From Planctomycetota bacterium (GTDB lineage: Bacteria > Planctomycetota > Planctomycetia > Pirellulales > Lacipirellulaceae): a DNA stretch of 64,000 bases. The notes beneath the pieces were generated by a model that searched no databases, was not told the origin of the DNA, and worked only from the letters and a program-made list of their open reading frames with translations. The DNA lies in contig JAKOXH010000016.1 of NCBI GenBank assembly GCA_029781135.1, forward strand, positions 39,057-103,056, read 5' to 3'. The translations under genes and the position numbers were made by a program. Within the stretch, counting starts at the first letter, position 1; the number at the start of each line of letters is the position of its first letter. Positions 26,969 through 35,923 of the stretch are shown here, piece after piece.

Positions 26969-27247
26969 ATGAATTCGAATCTTGCGATCCAGCTTAGTGA
27001 GCATGCATTCGCCACTTTATCGGTGGAGGCATTGGCTGCAGGAAAGACACCGGAGGAGTTGGCTGCCGATGTCGTGGAAAGCATTTACGCTGGTGGCCCA
27101 GCGATCGCAGGTGACGCCGCCGCGGCACGAGCCGAGTTCCAGAGGTGCTTTGGAATGGTTGATATGGGGCATGCCGTTGGTCTACAGAATGAGGCCATCG
27201 ATTCTGATCTTGCCCGCCAGTATGGGGCCGCCGCTGGAACTGCGTGA
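26969..27247 (+). CDS. Antitoxin-like protein paired with PIN toxin
   Basis: A 92-residue acidic, alanine-rich protein (LAIQLSEHAFATLSVEALAA, then GKTPEELAADVVESIYAGG). The beta-helix-helix-like start and placement before a PIN gene, sharing one base with it, suggest a VapB-type antitoxin. Longer starts upstream exist, but ATG 26969 follows GGAGACGAGCC, a usable ribosome site. Confidence 0.65.
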   Translation: MNSNLAIQLSEHAFATLSVEALAAGKTPEELAADVVESIYAGGPAIAGDAAAARAEFQRCFGMVDMGHAVGLQNEAIDSDLARQYGAAAGTA

Positions 27248-27639
27248 TGTTGCTGGACACCTCAGGATTGCTCGCATTGCTCGATGCTCGTGAGCCACTA
27301 CATCCATTGGCCTGCGATGCATATTCCCGTGCCGCGACGCGTGTCACGCATGGTCTTGTACTGGCGGAGCTTGTCGCGCTCGCTAACGCGCGGGGGCTTC
27401 CGATCGGCGTAGTGCTGACCTTCTTACGGGCGTTGATCGCTAATCCGGAGATCGAGACAATCTGGCCCAATGAGGTTTTGACCAGCCAGGCTTTGGCGAT
27501 GCTCGTCGCCAGACAGGGACGCGGCTATTCACTGTGTGATGCAGTCAGTTTCATTGTGATGCGTGCCCGGAATATCGGCGAATCGCTTACCACCGATAAA
27601 CACTTCGAGGACGAAGGACTTCGGCGCTTGGTCATTTGA
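27247..27639 (+). CDS. PIN-domain toxin (VapC-like)
   Basis: A 130-residue PIN protein: first Asp in MLLDTSGLLALLD, acidic LVLAELVAL, then SLCDAVSFIVMRA with Asp and the last TTDKHFEDEGL. This is the full set of PIN acidic residues. It probably degrades RNA under antitoxin control. The start may be ATG 27247 or GTG 27244. Confidence 0.85.
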   Translation: MLLDTSGLLALLDAREPLHPLACDAYSRAATRVTHGLVLAELVALANARGLPIGVVLTFLRALIANPEIETIWPNEVLTSQALAMLVARQGRGYSLCDAVSFIVMRARNIGESLTTDKHFEDEGLRRLVI

Positions 27640-27689
27640 ATTGGGCATTTGCGGCCGGCGCTGATGAGGGCGTGCTCGGTAGCAACGAT

Positions 27690-27722
27690 CTGGGGGCTCG
27701 CTGCGTTCGACCCCAGGCACCC
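27690..27722. repeat. Partial copy of the GGGGCTCG...CGACCCCAG element
   Basis: TGGGGGCTCGCTGCGTTCG followed by ACCCCAGGCACCC is the right half of the element at 21335-21426. It sits between the VapC-like gene and guaB. Confidence 0.7.
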
Positions 27723-27789
27723 GCGGCCGGCACTAATGTTGCGTTTGGGGGCGGGTTGAAGGGGAGGGCGGGGTTCGTAACAATACGGT

Positions 27790-29277
27790 ATGAGCGAACA
27801 CAATCTTTCCGACAAGTTTATTTCGACGGCTCTTACCTTTGACGACGTCTTAATCGCACCACGGTATAGCGGGGTGGTGCCTTCCGAGGTGGACGTCCGC
27901 AGTCGGCTGACGGCCCGGATCGAGATGCCGGTGCCGATTCTCAGCTCGCCGATGGACACGGTAACCGAGGCCGCGATGGCGATTGCCCTGGCGCAGGAAG
28001 GCGGGCTCGGCGTCATTCACAAGAATATGTCGATCGAGCGGCAGACCGACGAGGTCAACAAGGTGAAGCGGAGCGCGCATGGCATCATTGTGGACCCGGT
28101 GACGCTGCCGCCGGAAGCTAGCGTTGCTACCGCGCACGAAATGATGCAGCGGTCGAAAGTGAGCGGCATCCCGATCGTGAAAGACGGCAAGCTAGCGGGC
28201 ATCATTACCCGCCGCGACCTGCGTTTTCTCGAACATAATGACGTTCCGATCAGCGAGGTGATGACCAAAGAGAACCTCGTGACAGCACGCGGGACCGTGA
28301 CGCTTGAGCAAGCTGAGAAGATTTTGATGGCAAAAAAGGTCGAGAAGCTGCTCCTGTTGGACGAAAATAACAGACTGACCGGACTGATTACGATCAAAGA
28401 CATCGACATGATGCGCCGATTCCCCCAAGCGGCCAAAGACCGGCAAGGTCGGCTGCGGGTGGGGGCGGCGGTGGGTGTGTTTGATTATGAGCGGGCCGGC
28501 AGCCTCATCGAAAAAGGCGTCGATTTCCTCGTGGTCGACAGCGCCCATGGCCATTCGGCCAACGTGCTGGAGACGGTCCGCGAGATCAAGCAGCGGTGGG
28601 ACATCGACGTGGTGGCCGGCAACGTGGCGACGCGCGACGGAGCGCGGGACCTAGCGGCTGCTGGGGCGGATGCGGTGAAAGTGGGCATCGGGCCGGGATC
28701 GATCTGCACGACGCGGGTCATCAGCGGCGTGGGTGTGCCGCAAGTCACCGCGATATTCGAAGCCGCTCAGGCGGTGAAGGGAACGAACACAACACTGATT
28801 GCCGACGGCGGCATTCGCTACTCGGGAGACATCACCAAGGCGCTGGCCGCGGGGGCCAACGCCGTAATGATCGGCGGGCTCTTGGCGGGGCTCGATGAAA
28901 GCCCGGGCGAACGGGTGCTATACCAAGGTCGGACGTATAAAGCGTATCGCGGTATGGGTTCGCTGGGGGCCATGGTGCATGGCTCGAGCGAGCGCTACCG
29001 CCAATCGGGAACGGAAACAAACCAAGGAAAGTTGGTGCCGGAAGGCGTGGAGGGGCGAGTGCCGTATAAAGGCTCGCTCAGCCCGTTTTTATATCAGCTT
29101 GTGGGCGGCCTGCGGGCCGGCATGGGCTATTGCGGCACCCGCACGATAGATGAACTTCGCACGGAAGCACGATTCATCCAGATCACCGCGGCCAGTATGC
29201 GGGAGAACCACCCTCATGACATTTCCATCACGCAGGAAGCGCCCAATTACACGGCTGAGTTTACCGACGGGGAGTGA
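27790..29277 (+). CDS. guaB: IMP dehydrogenase
   Basis: The 495-residue enzyme oxidises IMP to XMP with NAD+, the committed step to GTP. Two CBS domains (about 95-210) sit inside the barrel. The catalytic loop [17 protein letters not shown], the IMP-binding [16 protein letters not shown] and the flap [10 protein letters not shown] are present. Length and order are normal. Confidence 0.98.
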   Translation: MSEHNLSDKFISTALTFDDVLIAPRYSGVVPSEVDVRSRLTARIEMPVPILSSPMDTVTEAAMAIALAQEGGLGVIHKNMSIERQTDEVNKVKRSAHGIIVDPVTLPPEASVATAHEMMQRSKVSGIPIVKDGKLAGIITRRDLRFLEHNDVPISEVMTKENLVTARGTVTLEQAEKILMAKKVEKLLLLDENNRLTGLITIKDIDMMRRFPQAAKDRQGRLRVGAAVGVFDYERAGSLIEKGVDFLVVDSAHGHSANVLETVREIKQRWDIDVVAGNVATRDGARDLAAAGADAVKVGIGPGSICTTRVISGVGVPQVTAIFEAAQAVKGTNTTLIADGGIRYSGDITKALAAGANAVMIGGLLAGLDESPGERVLYQGRTYKAYRGMGSLGAMVHGSSERYRQSGTETNQGKLVPEGVEGRVPYKGSLSPFLYQLVGGLRAGMGYCGTRTIDELRTEARFIQITAASMRENHPHDISITQEAPNYTAEFTDGE

Positions 29278-29278
29278 C

Positions 29279-29412
29279 GAGGGTCGAGAGTCGAGGGTCG
29301 AGGGCGGTCGAAGGTCGAAGGTCGAGGGTCGAGGGCCAAAGGGTGCGCCCGCGTTGGTTGGCGGCCATTCGATTTGCGATTTGCGATTTGGGATTTGCGA
29401 TTTGCGATCGCT
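29279..29412. repeat. GTCGAGGGTCGAGAGTCGA and GATTTGCGATTTG low-complexity repeats
   Basis: Between guaB and the next gene lie about 60 bases of GGTCGAG-type tandem repeats (29279-29338), then about 45 bases of GATTTGCGATTTGGG-type repeats (29366-29412). The latter family recurs at 2194-2229, 5192-5230 and 5805-5895, and the former at 33999-34033. The frame of the downstream gene stays open through both, back into guaB. Confidence 0.85.
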
Positions 29413-30661
29413 CGTGTTACCGGTGGCGATTGTTGTCGCCCTCGCGTTGCCGGTGCGGGCGGAGAACGCGAAGTTGCAGTGGGGCAAAGAGCATTCGACG
29501 GCGAGCAAGGCGACGACGCAATCGACGTCGCTGAAGTTTGTGAAGCCGAACGTGGTGAATGCGGCGACTGCGGATGCGGATGTGGCGACCAATGCAGCGG
29601 CGTCTGGCGCTAGCATCAGCAATGTCCGCAATACCGATTTTGGGGCAAGCCGTGGCGGCACGAGAAATAGTATCAATACAAGTGCTAATACGAGTGCGGA
29701 TTCGAGCGGGATCATTCGGCTGGTGGCGTACGAGACGAATGATGCGCCGCGGCTGACGAGTGGCCGCGAGACGGAGCCGGAGACGCGGAGTGTCGTGGTG
29801 AATCGCGACGGTGAGGCGACGGATGGTTTTCGTGAGGCGCAGTTGCCGCCGGTAAACACGGGCAAGAATGTGAAAGACCCGAGCGGTGCGAGCAAGCCGG
29901 GGGCGGCGGATGGATTGCGTTCGCCATTTACCGATTCGCCGGCCGAGCCTCCGCAACCGAATCCGTTGCCAATTCCCGAGAATAATACGGCACCGGCGCT
30001 GCCGGCGCCGGAAAATGGTGGTGCCGCGGCTCAGCCGAACAATAGCCAGCCGCAGCAGAGTCAGCCGCCGGCATCGCAGCCAGGGACAGGGCAATTTCAG
30101 CCGGTATTGCCGAATGGGCCAGAGCAGACGCCGACTCCGACGCCGGAAGTGCCGTCCAGCGAAGCGGCTATCAAGGCGGAAGGCGCTAAGGCCCAGGAAT
30201 CGTGCGAGAAGAGCGTGCAGAATTTGAAAGCCTACACCGTGGACAAGGTGAATTTGAATATCGCGATCACCGGCACGGAAGGGAAGGACTTCCCGTTCGA
30301 GTGCTCGATCGATGACGGCTCGATGCACGCCGGGCGGTGCTGGGAGCAAGTCACATATATGTGGAAGGCTTCAGCGATGTGCCACAAACCGCTGTATTTC
30401 GAAGATGAGCAGTTGGAGCGTTACGGCCATTCGTTCACGCCGTGCTTGCAGCCGTTCGTTTCGGGTGCGCACTTCTTCACGCGGCTGCCGGTGTTGCCGT
30501 ACTGCATGGGAGTCGAGCCGCCGCAAGAGTGCATCTATGCCCTGGGCTATTATCGGCCGGGTAGCTGCGCGCCGTACATGATCAACCCGATTCCGCTTAG
30601 TGTGCGTGGCGGGCTGTTCGAAGCGGGAGCCGTAGTGGGCACGGCGGCGGTTTTGCCGTAA
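29402..30661 (+). CDS. Exported proline-rich planctomycete protein with Cys-rich C-terminal domain
   Basis: From TTG 29402 the product is 419 residues with a short signal peptide (RSLVLPVAIVVALALPVRA). Residues 30-250 are low-complexity (Ala, Asn, Gln, Pro, Thr), with PPASQPGTGQ and TPTPTPE stretches, probably a disordered spacer. The C-terminal 160 residues form a compact domain with cysteines and aromatics (CWEQVTYMWKASAMCHKPLY, FEDEQLERYG, GAHFFTRLPVLPYCMG, ECIYALGYYRPGSC). I recall this domain from other planctomycete exported proteins, but it has no function known to me. The start is uncertain because longer starts lie in repeats or inside guaB. Confidence 0.6.
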   Translation: MRSLVLPVAIVVALALPVRAENAKLQWGKEHSTASKATTQSTSLKFVKPNVVNAATADADVATNAAASGASISNVRNTDFGASRGGTRNSINTSANTSADSSGIIRLVAYETNDAPRLTSGRETEPETRSVVVNRDGEATDGFREAQLPPVNTGKNVKDPSGASKPGAADGLRSPFTDSPAEPPQPNPLPIPENNTAPALPAPENGGAAAQPNNSQPQQSQPPASQPGTGQFQPVLPNGPEQTPTPTPEVPSSEAAIKAEGAKAQESCEKSVQNLKAYTVDKVNLNIAITGTEGKDFPFECSIDDGSMHAGRCWEQVTYMWKASAMCHKPLYFEDEQLERYGHSFTPCLQPFVSGAHFFTRLPVLPYCMGVEPPQECIYALGYYRPGSCAPYMINPIPLSVRGGLFEAGAVVGTAAVLP

Positions 30662-30663
30662 CG

Positions 30664-30724
30664 GTAGGTCAGGCTTTAGTCTGACAGGCTTTTGCCCGTG
30701 CCGTCAGGCTGAAGCCCGACGTAC
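30664..30724. repeat. TCAGGCT-type palindromic repeat
   Basis: Starts GTAGGTCAGGCTTTAGTCTGA, ends GTCAGGCTGAAGCCCGACGTA. Same family as 34482-34600, 37718-37783 and 55140-55195, with a half copy at 31507-31525. It begins 3 bases after the stop of the preceding gene. Confidence 0.85.
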
Positions 30725-30851
30725 GGGGGTGCGTGCAGCGGGTTGACGTTCCGTATAGAATAGAAGCTGCCGGGGCGGCAACTTGTGCCCCAACTAGCCA
30801 AATCGGCTTCGCATCCTTTCTGCAATACACGGCAGCGATCGGATTCCTGCG

Positions 30852-31223
30852 ATGAGCACTGGCACCCAATATCCGCATATTTCGATCGACGCCTCGGGCG
30901 CGGCACGAATTGACGATACTCGATATAGAGTGCAGCACTTGGCGGCCGAGCACTACTTCCACGGTTGGAAGGCCGAGGAGTTGTTGCGTCAGCATCCTGA
31001 TTTGCGGCCCGAATTGGTCTATGCGGCGCTGACGTATTTTTATGATCACTACGACGCGATGATCGCGCAAATCGAGTCTTCGGCGGCGGCGGCGGAACAG
31101 TTGCGACGGACGCACAGCATGTCGCGAGACGAACTGCTGAAGCGGCGGGGGCTGGCGGATGCGGCGACGTGGCATCGATGTATTGACGAGCCAGGAAGAT
31201 GGCACGGATCGCTGGCACGATGA
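30852..31223 (+). CDS. DUF433-type antitoxin
   Basis: A 123-residue protein with a DUF433 core: HLAAEHYFHGWKAEELLRQH and PDLRPELVYAALTYFYDHYD, a winged-helix antitoxin of PIN-like (DUF5615) toxins. The family normally ends near DELLKRRG; here the frame runs about 25 residues further into the toxin region, consistent with a deletion at the junction. Confidence 0.75.
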   Translation: MSTGTQYPHISIDASGAARIDDTRYRVQHLAAEHYFHGWKAEELLRQHPDLRPELVYAALTYFYDHYDAMIAQIESSAAAAEQLRRTHSMSRDELLKRRGLADAATWHRCIDEPGRWHGSLAR

Positions 31224-31455
31224 GCGATTGTTGAAACGAGCGACGAATCTGGGGAGATTGCTATTCAGTCAAGACGATGATCTGCGCGCCGTTGCCGCGG
31301 CCTACCAACAGGAGTCGCGGGCGTTCAGCGGCGTTGTCTACGCGCATCAGTTGAGTGCCGGCATAGGGACGCTGGTGAAGGATCTCGAACTGGTCGCCAC
31401 GTGCTGCATTCTCGAAGAACTTGTCGGCCGTGTGATGTATATACCCCTCGGGTAG
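31159..31455 (+). pseudogene. DUF5615 PIN-like toxin lacking its N terminus
   Basis: The 98-residue frame matches DUF5615 from its second strand on (RRRGIDVLTSQEDG, DERLLKRATNLGRLLFSQDD). The usual first strand with the catalytic Asp (LLLDxN type) is missing: the frame is closed by TGA at 31138-31140, and the region is occupied by the overlapping DUF433 gene (65-base overlap). I infer a decapitated, probably inactive toxin. Confidence 0.65.
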
Positions 31456-31506
31456 ATCGTTCCCGATCGCGATGCGATTGGGCGCGGCTGGTGCGACTCG
31501 CGCCAA

Positions 31507-31525
31507 TATCAGGCTGAAGCCTGAC
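31507..31525. repeat. Half copy of TCAGGCT repeat
   Basis: ATATCAGGCTGAAGCCTGA, which is itself palindromic (TCAGGCT/AGCCTGA). It lies between the truncated toxin and the next toxin-antitoxin pair. Confidence 0.75.
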
Positions 31526-31598
31526 GCGTCGGGCAATATCGTGATATAATAGAGACATCGCCGAGGCTGCCCCTGGTTTTGTCTTATGGGTTGACCAC

Positions 31599-31853
31599 AT
31601 GACCGTTGAAGGGCATATCGAAAACGGCCAGATTGTATTGAACCAAGAAGTACCGCTTCTGGATGGGATGAAGGTGCGCGTTGAATTCGTGGCTCACGAA
31701 GCAACTGGAAAGCCAAATCATGATAAGGAATCCCAAGAAACGCCCTCGCTGTATGAACGGATGAAGCCGTTCGTCGGCGCCGTGAAGGGATTGCCGACCG
31801 ATTTCGCGATGAATCACGATCATTATTTGCATGGCCAGCCGAAGCGGCAATGA
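31599..31853 (+). CDS. Antitoxin of PIN toxin pair (DUF104-like)
   Basis: An 84-residue protein. MTVEGHIENGQIVLNQEVPL and LDGMKVRVEFV form the small beta-barrel start seen in AF2212/DUF104-type antitoxins. The polar C-terminal tail (residues 40-84) would wrap around the toxin. It overlaps the toxin start by 4 bases (ATGA). Confidence 0.8.
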   Translation: MTVEGHIENGQIVLNQEVPLLDGMKVRVEFVAHEATGKPNHDKESQETPSLYERMKPFVGAVKGLPTDFAMNHDHYLHGQPKRQ

Positions 31854-32251
31854 AGACGGTCTTGGGAGACACGTACTATTTTCTCGCGATTGGAAACGAT
31901 CGTGATCAAGGCCATCGGCGGGCGGTTGAGTTCGCGACCAATTACACGGGGCGGATGCTGACGACCGAATGGGTGTTGACCGAGGTTGCCGATGCCCTGT
32001 CGTCGCCCGAGCGGCGTGAACAGTTTCTCATTCTCCTCGCGTTGATTGGCAGTGATGAGAATTGGACAGTCGTCCAAGCGTCGCATGAGTTGTTCGAGCG
32101 CGGCGTGGCGCTGTTTTCGCAACGCGCGGATAAGTCCTGGTCGCTGACCGATTGCATCTCGTTCGTCGTGATGGGCGACCAGGGGTTGTCGGAAGCGCTG
32201 ACGGCGGACCAGCATTTCGAACAGGCGGGCTTCGTGCGACTGCTGAAGTGA
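31850..32251 (+). CDS. PIN-domain toxin (VapC-like)
   Basis: A 133-residue PIN protein: Asp in VLGDTYYFLAI, Glu in EWVLTEVADAL, Asp in WSLTDCISFVVM and LTADQHFEQAGF. All the usual PIN acidic positions are filled. Probable ribonuclease under control of the overlapping upstream antitoxin. Confidence 0.9.
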   Translation: MKTVLGDTYYFLAIGNDRDQGHRRAVEFATNYTGRMLTTEWVLTEVADALSSPERREQFLILLALIGSDENWTVVQASHELFERGVALFSQRADKSWSLTDCISFVVMGDQGLSEALTADQHFEQAGFVRLLK

Positions 32252-32412
32252 CCCAGGACGGCGGCTTTCGCGATCAATCATCGAAGCACTGGTTGGGAGA
32301 GCTGTACCGAGTGCCCCTTTCGTGGGATCGTCCGGGCGATTTTCGTTGAAATGGGCTGCCCGCCGTGGTACCGTGAAAGCGGTTCGGAAACCCGTTCCAC
32401 GAGGAGGCGGCG

Positions 32413-34485
32413 ATGGGCAGGCACCGGGGCATTTCTGGGGTGTTTGGTTGGTCGAAGCGAAAGGCTGCGCTCGCGCTGCACAAGGTGCCGCTGTGCCAAT
32501 CGTATCGCCGGGCGTTGCGGTTCGAGCCGCTGGAAGCCCGGCGGCTGTTGGCGGCCGGTGATCTGGATCCGACGTTCGACGTCGATGGCAAGCTGACCAC
32601 CGATTTCGGATCGGGAGCCGACGTTGCTCGAAGCGTGGCAATTCAGGCGGACGGCAAGATTGTGGTCGCCGGCTCGAGCGCAAACGGCATCAACAATGAC
32701 TTCGCTCTGGCCCGATACAACACAGATGGCTCACTCGATACATCGTTCAGCGGTGACGGCAAGCTGACCACGGAATTTGGGTCATCTTACGACCGTGCAT
32801 ATGACATGGCGATTCAGGCCGACGGCAAAATCATCGTCGTCGGCGGCAGCATAGTCAGCACCAGCTTTGACTTCGCTCTGGCCCGATACAACACGGATGG
32901 CTCGCTCGATACCTCGTTCAGTGGCGACGGCAAATTGACTACCGCGATCGGATCGTCCGATGACGAAGCTTTTGGAGTAGCAATTCAGCCCGACGGCAAG
33001 ATCGTCGTCGCCGGCCGGAGCTGGGTCGGCAGTACTTACGAAGCTGCTGTGGTCCGCTATAACACGAATGGCTCGCTTGATACTTCGTTCAGCAGCGACG
33101 GAAAATTGACCACCGCGATCGGAACTTCGCAGGATAATATTTTCGACGTGGCAATTCAGGTTGACGGCAAGATCATCATCGCTGGTTATACACGCTTCAA
33201 CCCCACCTACGCCGACTTTGCCCTTGCCCGCTATAACACGGATGGCTCGCTCGATACTTCCTTCAGCGGCGATGGTAAGCTGACCACCAATATTGGGTCC
33301 AGGGACGACTTAGCTTTTAGCGTGGCCGTACAAAGTGACGGCAAAATCATTGTTGCCGGCGTCAGCGACAACGTTGTTGACAATGACTTTGCCCTAGTCC
33401 GCTACAACACGAATGGCACGCTCGATACTTCGTTCAGTGGCGACGGCAAGCTCACAACCGCGATCGGAGCAGCACATGATAATGCTTCTGCCGTGGCGAT
33501 TCAGGCGGATGGAAAGATCATTGTCGCCGGCGCGAGCACTGTCGGCAGCAACTACGAATTTGCCCTGGTCCGCTACAACTCGAATGGTTCGCTCGATACT
33601 TCGTTCAGCGGCGACGGCAAATTGACCACTCCCATCGGGACAGCAGGTGCCAATGGCAACAGCGTGGCGCTTCAGAGCGACGGAAAGATTGTCGTTGCCG
33701 GCGGCAGCGGAGGCAACAGCGTCGACTTCGCTGTGGCGCGCTACGAAGGTGTTTCGACCCCGCCAGCGTTGCCGGGTGATTACAATCAAGACAACGCAGT
33801 TGATGCCGCGGATTATTCTCTCTGGCGCAAGACGCTGGGCACGACTGGCGTGCCGGCGTATTCTGGAGCGGATGGCGATGGAGATGGCATGATTGGCCAG
33901 GCCGATTATGGGGTGTGGCGGAATCACTTTGGGGCTGGGGGCGCGGGGCTGGGAGTAGGTGCCAGTGGGGAATTGGGAGTGGGGAGTGGGGAGGGAGGGC
34001 AGTCGAGAGTCGAGAGTCAAGAGTCGAGAGCCGGAGTTGTGGTTGAGGGATCGGCCTTACGTTCGGGTGAAATAGAGGTTGGCGCACAGGGGGCCATGCC
34101 AGTCTCGGAGAGACTGGCCCACGTGGCCGCGTCTTTCCAAGACGCGGATGGTGGTGCGCAAGCTGTCGTTGCGGCAACTGTTGAAGTTGAATTGACCGGT
34201 GGTGCGCGCGGGGCACTGGCGGAGCCAGTGGCACGCATGCGCGCTGTGTACGCGGCGGCTACTGGCGCAGGGCACGATGCGGGGCTCGTGGCGTGGCTAA
34301 TATCGCGCGGTCGTGAACGGAATCGAGGCGATGACAATTCGGTCGATGGCGCGCGTGGTGATGATCAGCTTGAATCTTCTGCTGTGCTTGAATACACAGA
34401 TGCTGTGTTCACCGCTTTGGACGAACCCTCCCCTCGCCCCTCCCTAACAGGGAGGGGGATTTCAAATGTGCTGCTGCCCGCGTAG
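32413..34485 (+). CDS. Delta-60 repeat protein with LEPR-XLL motif and dockerin-like segment
   Basis: The 690-residue protein begins with a basic stretch and FEPLEARRLLA (38-48), the planctomycete LEPR-XLL export/sorting signal. Seven delta-60 repeats follow (about 50-445), each with LDTSFSGDGKLTT and a VAIQADGKIVVAG-type strand, expected to make a beta-propeller or solenoid. A dockerin-like segment (453-505, DYNQDNAVDAADYSLWRK and DGDGMIGQADYGVWRNHFG) carries two calcium-loop-like repeats. The last 185 residues are low-complexity and largely derived from dispersed DNA repeats (SRVESQESR, PSPRPSLTGRG). The stop codon itself lies in a TCAGGCT-family repeat. Probably a large surface protein. 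Confidence 0.85.
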   Translation: MGRHRGISGVFGWSKRKAALALHKVPLCQSYRRALRFEPLEARRLLAAGDLDPTFDVDGKLTTDFGSGADVARSVAIQADGKIVVAGSSANGINNDFALARYNTDGSLDTSFSGDGKLTTEFGSSYDRAYDMAIQADGKIIVVGGSIVSTSFDFALARYNTDGSLDTSFSGDGKLTTAIGSSDDEAFGVAIQPDGKIVVAGRSWVGSTYEAAVVRYNTNGSLDTSFSSDGKLTTAIGTSQDNIFDVAIQVDGKIIIAGYTRFNPTYADFALARYNTDGSLDTSFSGDGKLTTNIGSRDDLAFSVAVQSDGKIIVAGVSDNVVDNDFALVRYNTNGTLDTSFSGDGKLTTAIGAAHDNASAVAIQADGKIIVAGASTVGSNYEFALVRYNSNGSLDTSFSGDGKLTTPIGTAGANGNSVALQSDGKIVVAGGSGGNSVDFAVARYEGVSTPPALPGDYNQDNAVDAADYSLWRKTLGTTGVPAYSGADGDGDGMIGQADYGVWRNHFGAGGAGLGVGASGELGVGSGEGGQSRVESQESRAGVVVEGSALRSGEIEVGAQGAMPVSERLAHVAASFQDADGGAQAVVAATVEVELTGGARGALAEPVARMRAVYAAATGAGHDAGLVAWLISRGRERNRGDDNSVDGARGDDQLESSAVLEYTDAVFTALDEPSPRPSLTGRGISNVLLPA
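33950..34033. repeat. GGGAGTGGGGAG and GTCGAGAGTCGAG low-complexity repeats inside a gene
   Basis: Tandem G-rich units (GGGAGTGGGGAGTGGGGAGG) are followed by GTCGAGAGTCGAGAGTCAAG, the same class as at 29279-29338. The stretch is in frame within the tail of the delta-60 protein gene. Confidence 0.8.
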
Positions 34486-34600
34486 GTCGGGCTTTAGCCT
34501 GGCGATTCGCGGCGGATCGCCAGGCTAACGTCTGGTCGCATGTGATCGAGAGGCTGAAGTTAGGTCGAATCGGATCGTCAGGCTAAAGTCTGACGTACGG
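34482..34600. repeat. Expanded TCAGGCT-type repeat cluster
   Basis: Three diverged arms: GTAGGTCGGGCTTTAGCCTG, GATCGCCAGGCTAACGTCTG and GTCAGGCTAAAGTCTGACGT. The first supplies the TAG stop of the delta-60 gene. Nothing else is visible in the gap to 34706. Confidence 0.75.
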
Positions 34601-34706
34601 CTCTGTAACGGTGTGGGTTGCGCGCCGTAGTAGGGGATGAGCGGTTGCCGGTTGTTGGCGGCCGGTCGTCTACCTAACCTCAACATCGTTTACAGAATTT
34701 GAAACC

Positions 34707-34976
34707 ATGTCGCAACCTGACACAAGTGACCGTGCTCACTTTACAAACCTCACGCGTGGCCAGTACGTATTTCGTTTTGGCGTACTGGGATGGGGCGTAC
34801 CAACGGCAGTGCTATTCGCGCTCATTCAGTACTACCGTTATGGCGGAAGTTTTTTGGGTTGGCTCGGTCCAGCGATCGTGCTGATTCCGCTGGGCGGCAT
34901 ACTCTTCGGCCACACGATATACAAACTGAATGCGCGGAAATTCAGCAGAGCGGTAGCAACGGGCGCGAAAGAATAG
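34707..34976 (+). CDS. Small two-helix membrane protein
   Basis: An 89-residue protein with hydrophobic helices at about 23-42 and 50-68, polar N terminus, and a basic C-terminal tail (LNARKFSRAV). No family recognised. It is followed by a strong bidirectional terminator, which supports it as a transcribed gene. Confidence 0.65.
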   Translation: MSQPDTSDRAHFTNLTRGQYVFRFGVLGWGVPTAVLFALIQYYRYGGSFLGWLGPAIVLIPLGGILFGHTIYKLNARKFSRAVATGAKE

Positions 34977-35018
34977 GCGTCGTCGGCCGGGCCACGGGAA
35001 AAGCGTGCAGAAGACATG

Positions 35019-35062
35019 GGCCACATTCCGGCGCGCTGCCGGAATGTGGCCTTGTTTTGTTT
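35019..35062. terminator. Strong intrinsic terminator between convergent genes
   Basis: A perfect 14-bp stem (GGCCACATTCCGGC at 35019-35032 with its complement at 35038-35051), loop GCGCT, then TTGTTTTGTTT. On the other strand it precedes nothing but follows the stop of the PEP-CTERM gene, so it can serve both convergent genes. Confidence 0.92.
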
Positions 35063-35065
35063 GCG

Positions 35066-35923
35066 CTAGCTGCGGCGGCGGAGGGTAACCAGGGCCGTAG
35101 CCGCGACGCCGATTAATCCGATGGCGCATGGTTCGGGAATGGCATCGGAACGGAAATCCAAATAGTAGTGGATGCCGCCGCCCGCCGTGATGCTTTCGAC
35201 GATGAAGCCTTGCGCCGGTGGAAGATTGGCATAAAGCGCCGGGTCGTCGGACGAAATGAATCTCACTTCGATCTGAGTGAGCAGATCGACGTAATCGCTG
35301 ATGATTCCGTCCACGCCGCCGGTTTCACCAGGTGGCTCGACGATGTCGAATAACGTCGGCGGAATCACGAAGCCGAGCACCGGTTCCGTGACACCCTCTG
35401 GCAGAGGTTCAGGAATAACTTCGCTGAAGATTACCGTGCCAGTGCCGGGTCCATACGAGCCGAGCGTGATGGTCAGGCTGTCGGAAAGTTCTTGCACCGG
35501 ATTGGCGGCGTTACCGTCGGATTTGGCAAGTATGGACAGCGGGAGAAACGATTCCAATGCCGAGGCTGGGATGCGGATGGCATTGGTCCGAGGGGGCAGG
35601 CCGCCAGGATTTGGATCCGACGCCACGCGGACTTCATAGGGGCTGATCGAAAGCCGGTCGCTGATGATGTTTGTCACGGGTGTTTCTTCCACGAAGTCGA
35701 TTTGACGTCCGGGGAGTGGAAACACGAGGTCAACGGGTTCCTGGCCTTCCGGGATCGGGAAGGAGACGGTCGGGGGAGCCAGAGGCACGTTAGCCCCTGC
35801 AAGGTCGACAACAGCTTCCGAGAGGGAGTCGGAGAATGTGCCCGTTTGGGCTGGCGCGAAGGTGGTGAACGCGAACAACACAGCGAACACCGTCGCAGCC
35901 GCGCAAAGTTGTAGCGGTTTCAT
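35066..35923 (-). CDS. PEP-CTERM exported protein
   Basis: A 285-residue protein. Start ATG 35923 has GGAGGTG seven bases upstream. Signal peptide to about residue 26 (APAQ). The middle is beta-rich with repeated phrases about thresholds (LSDSLTITLGSYGPGTGTV, VDLLTQIEVRFISS). The C terminus is IPEPCAIGLIG, a hydrophobic helix and LRRRS, an exosortase sorting tag. The middle domain is not recognised. Confidence 0.85.
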   Translation of the reverse strand: MKPLQLCAAATVFAVLFAFTTFAPAQTGTFSDSLSEAVVDLAGANVPLAPPTVSFPIPEGQEPVDLVFPLPGRQIDFVEETPVTNIISDRLSISPYEVRVASDPNPGGLPPRTNAIRIPASALESFLPLSILAKSDGNAANPVQELSDSLTITLGSYGPGTGTVIFSEVIPEPLPEGVTEPVLGFVIPPTLFDIVEPPGETGGVDGIISDYVDLLTQIEVRFISSDDPALYANLPPAQGFIVESITAGGGIHYYLDFRSDAIPEPCAIGLIGVAATALVTLRRRS

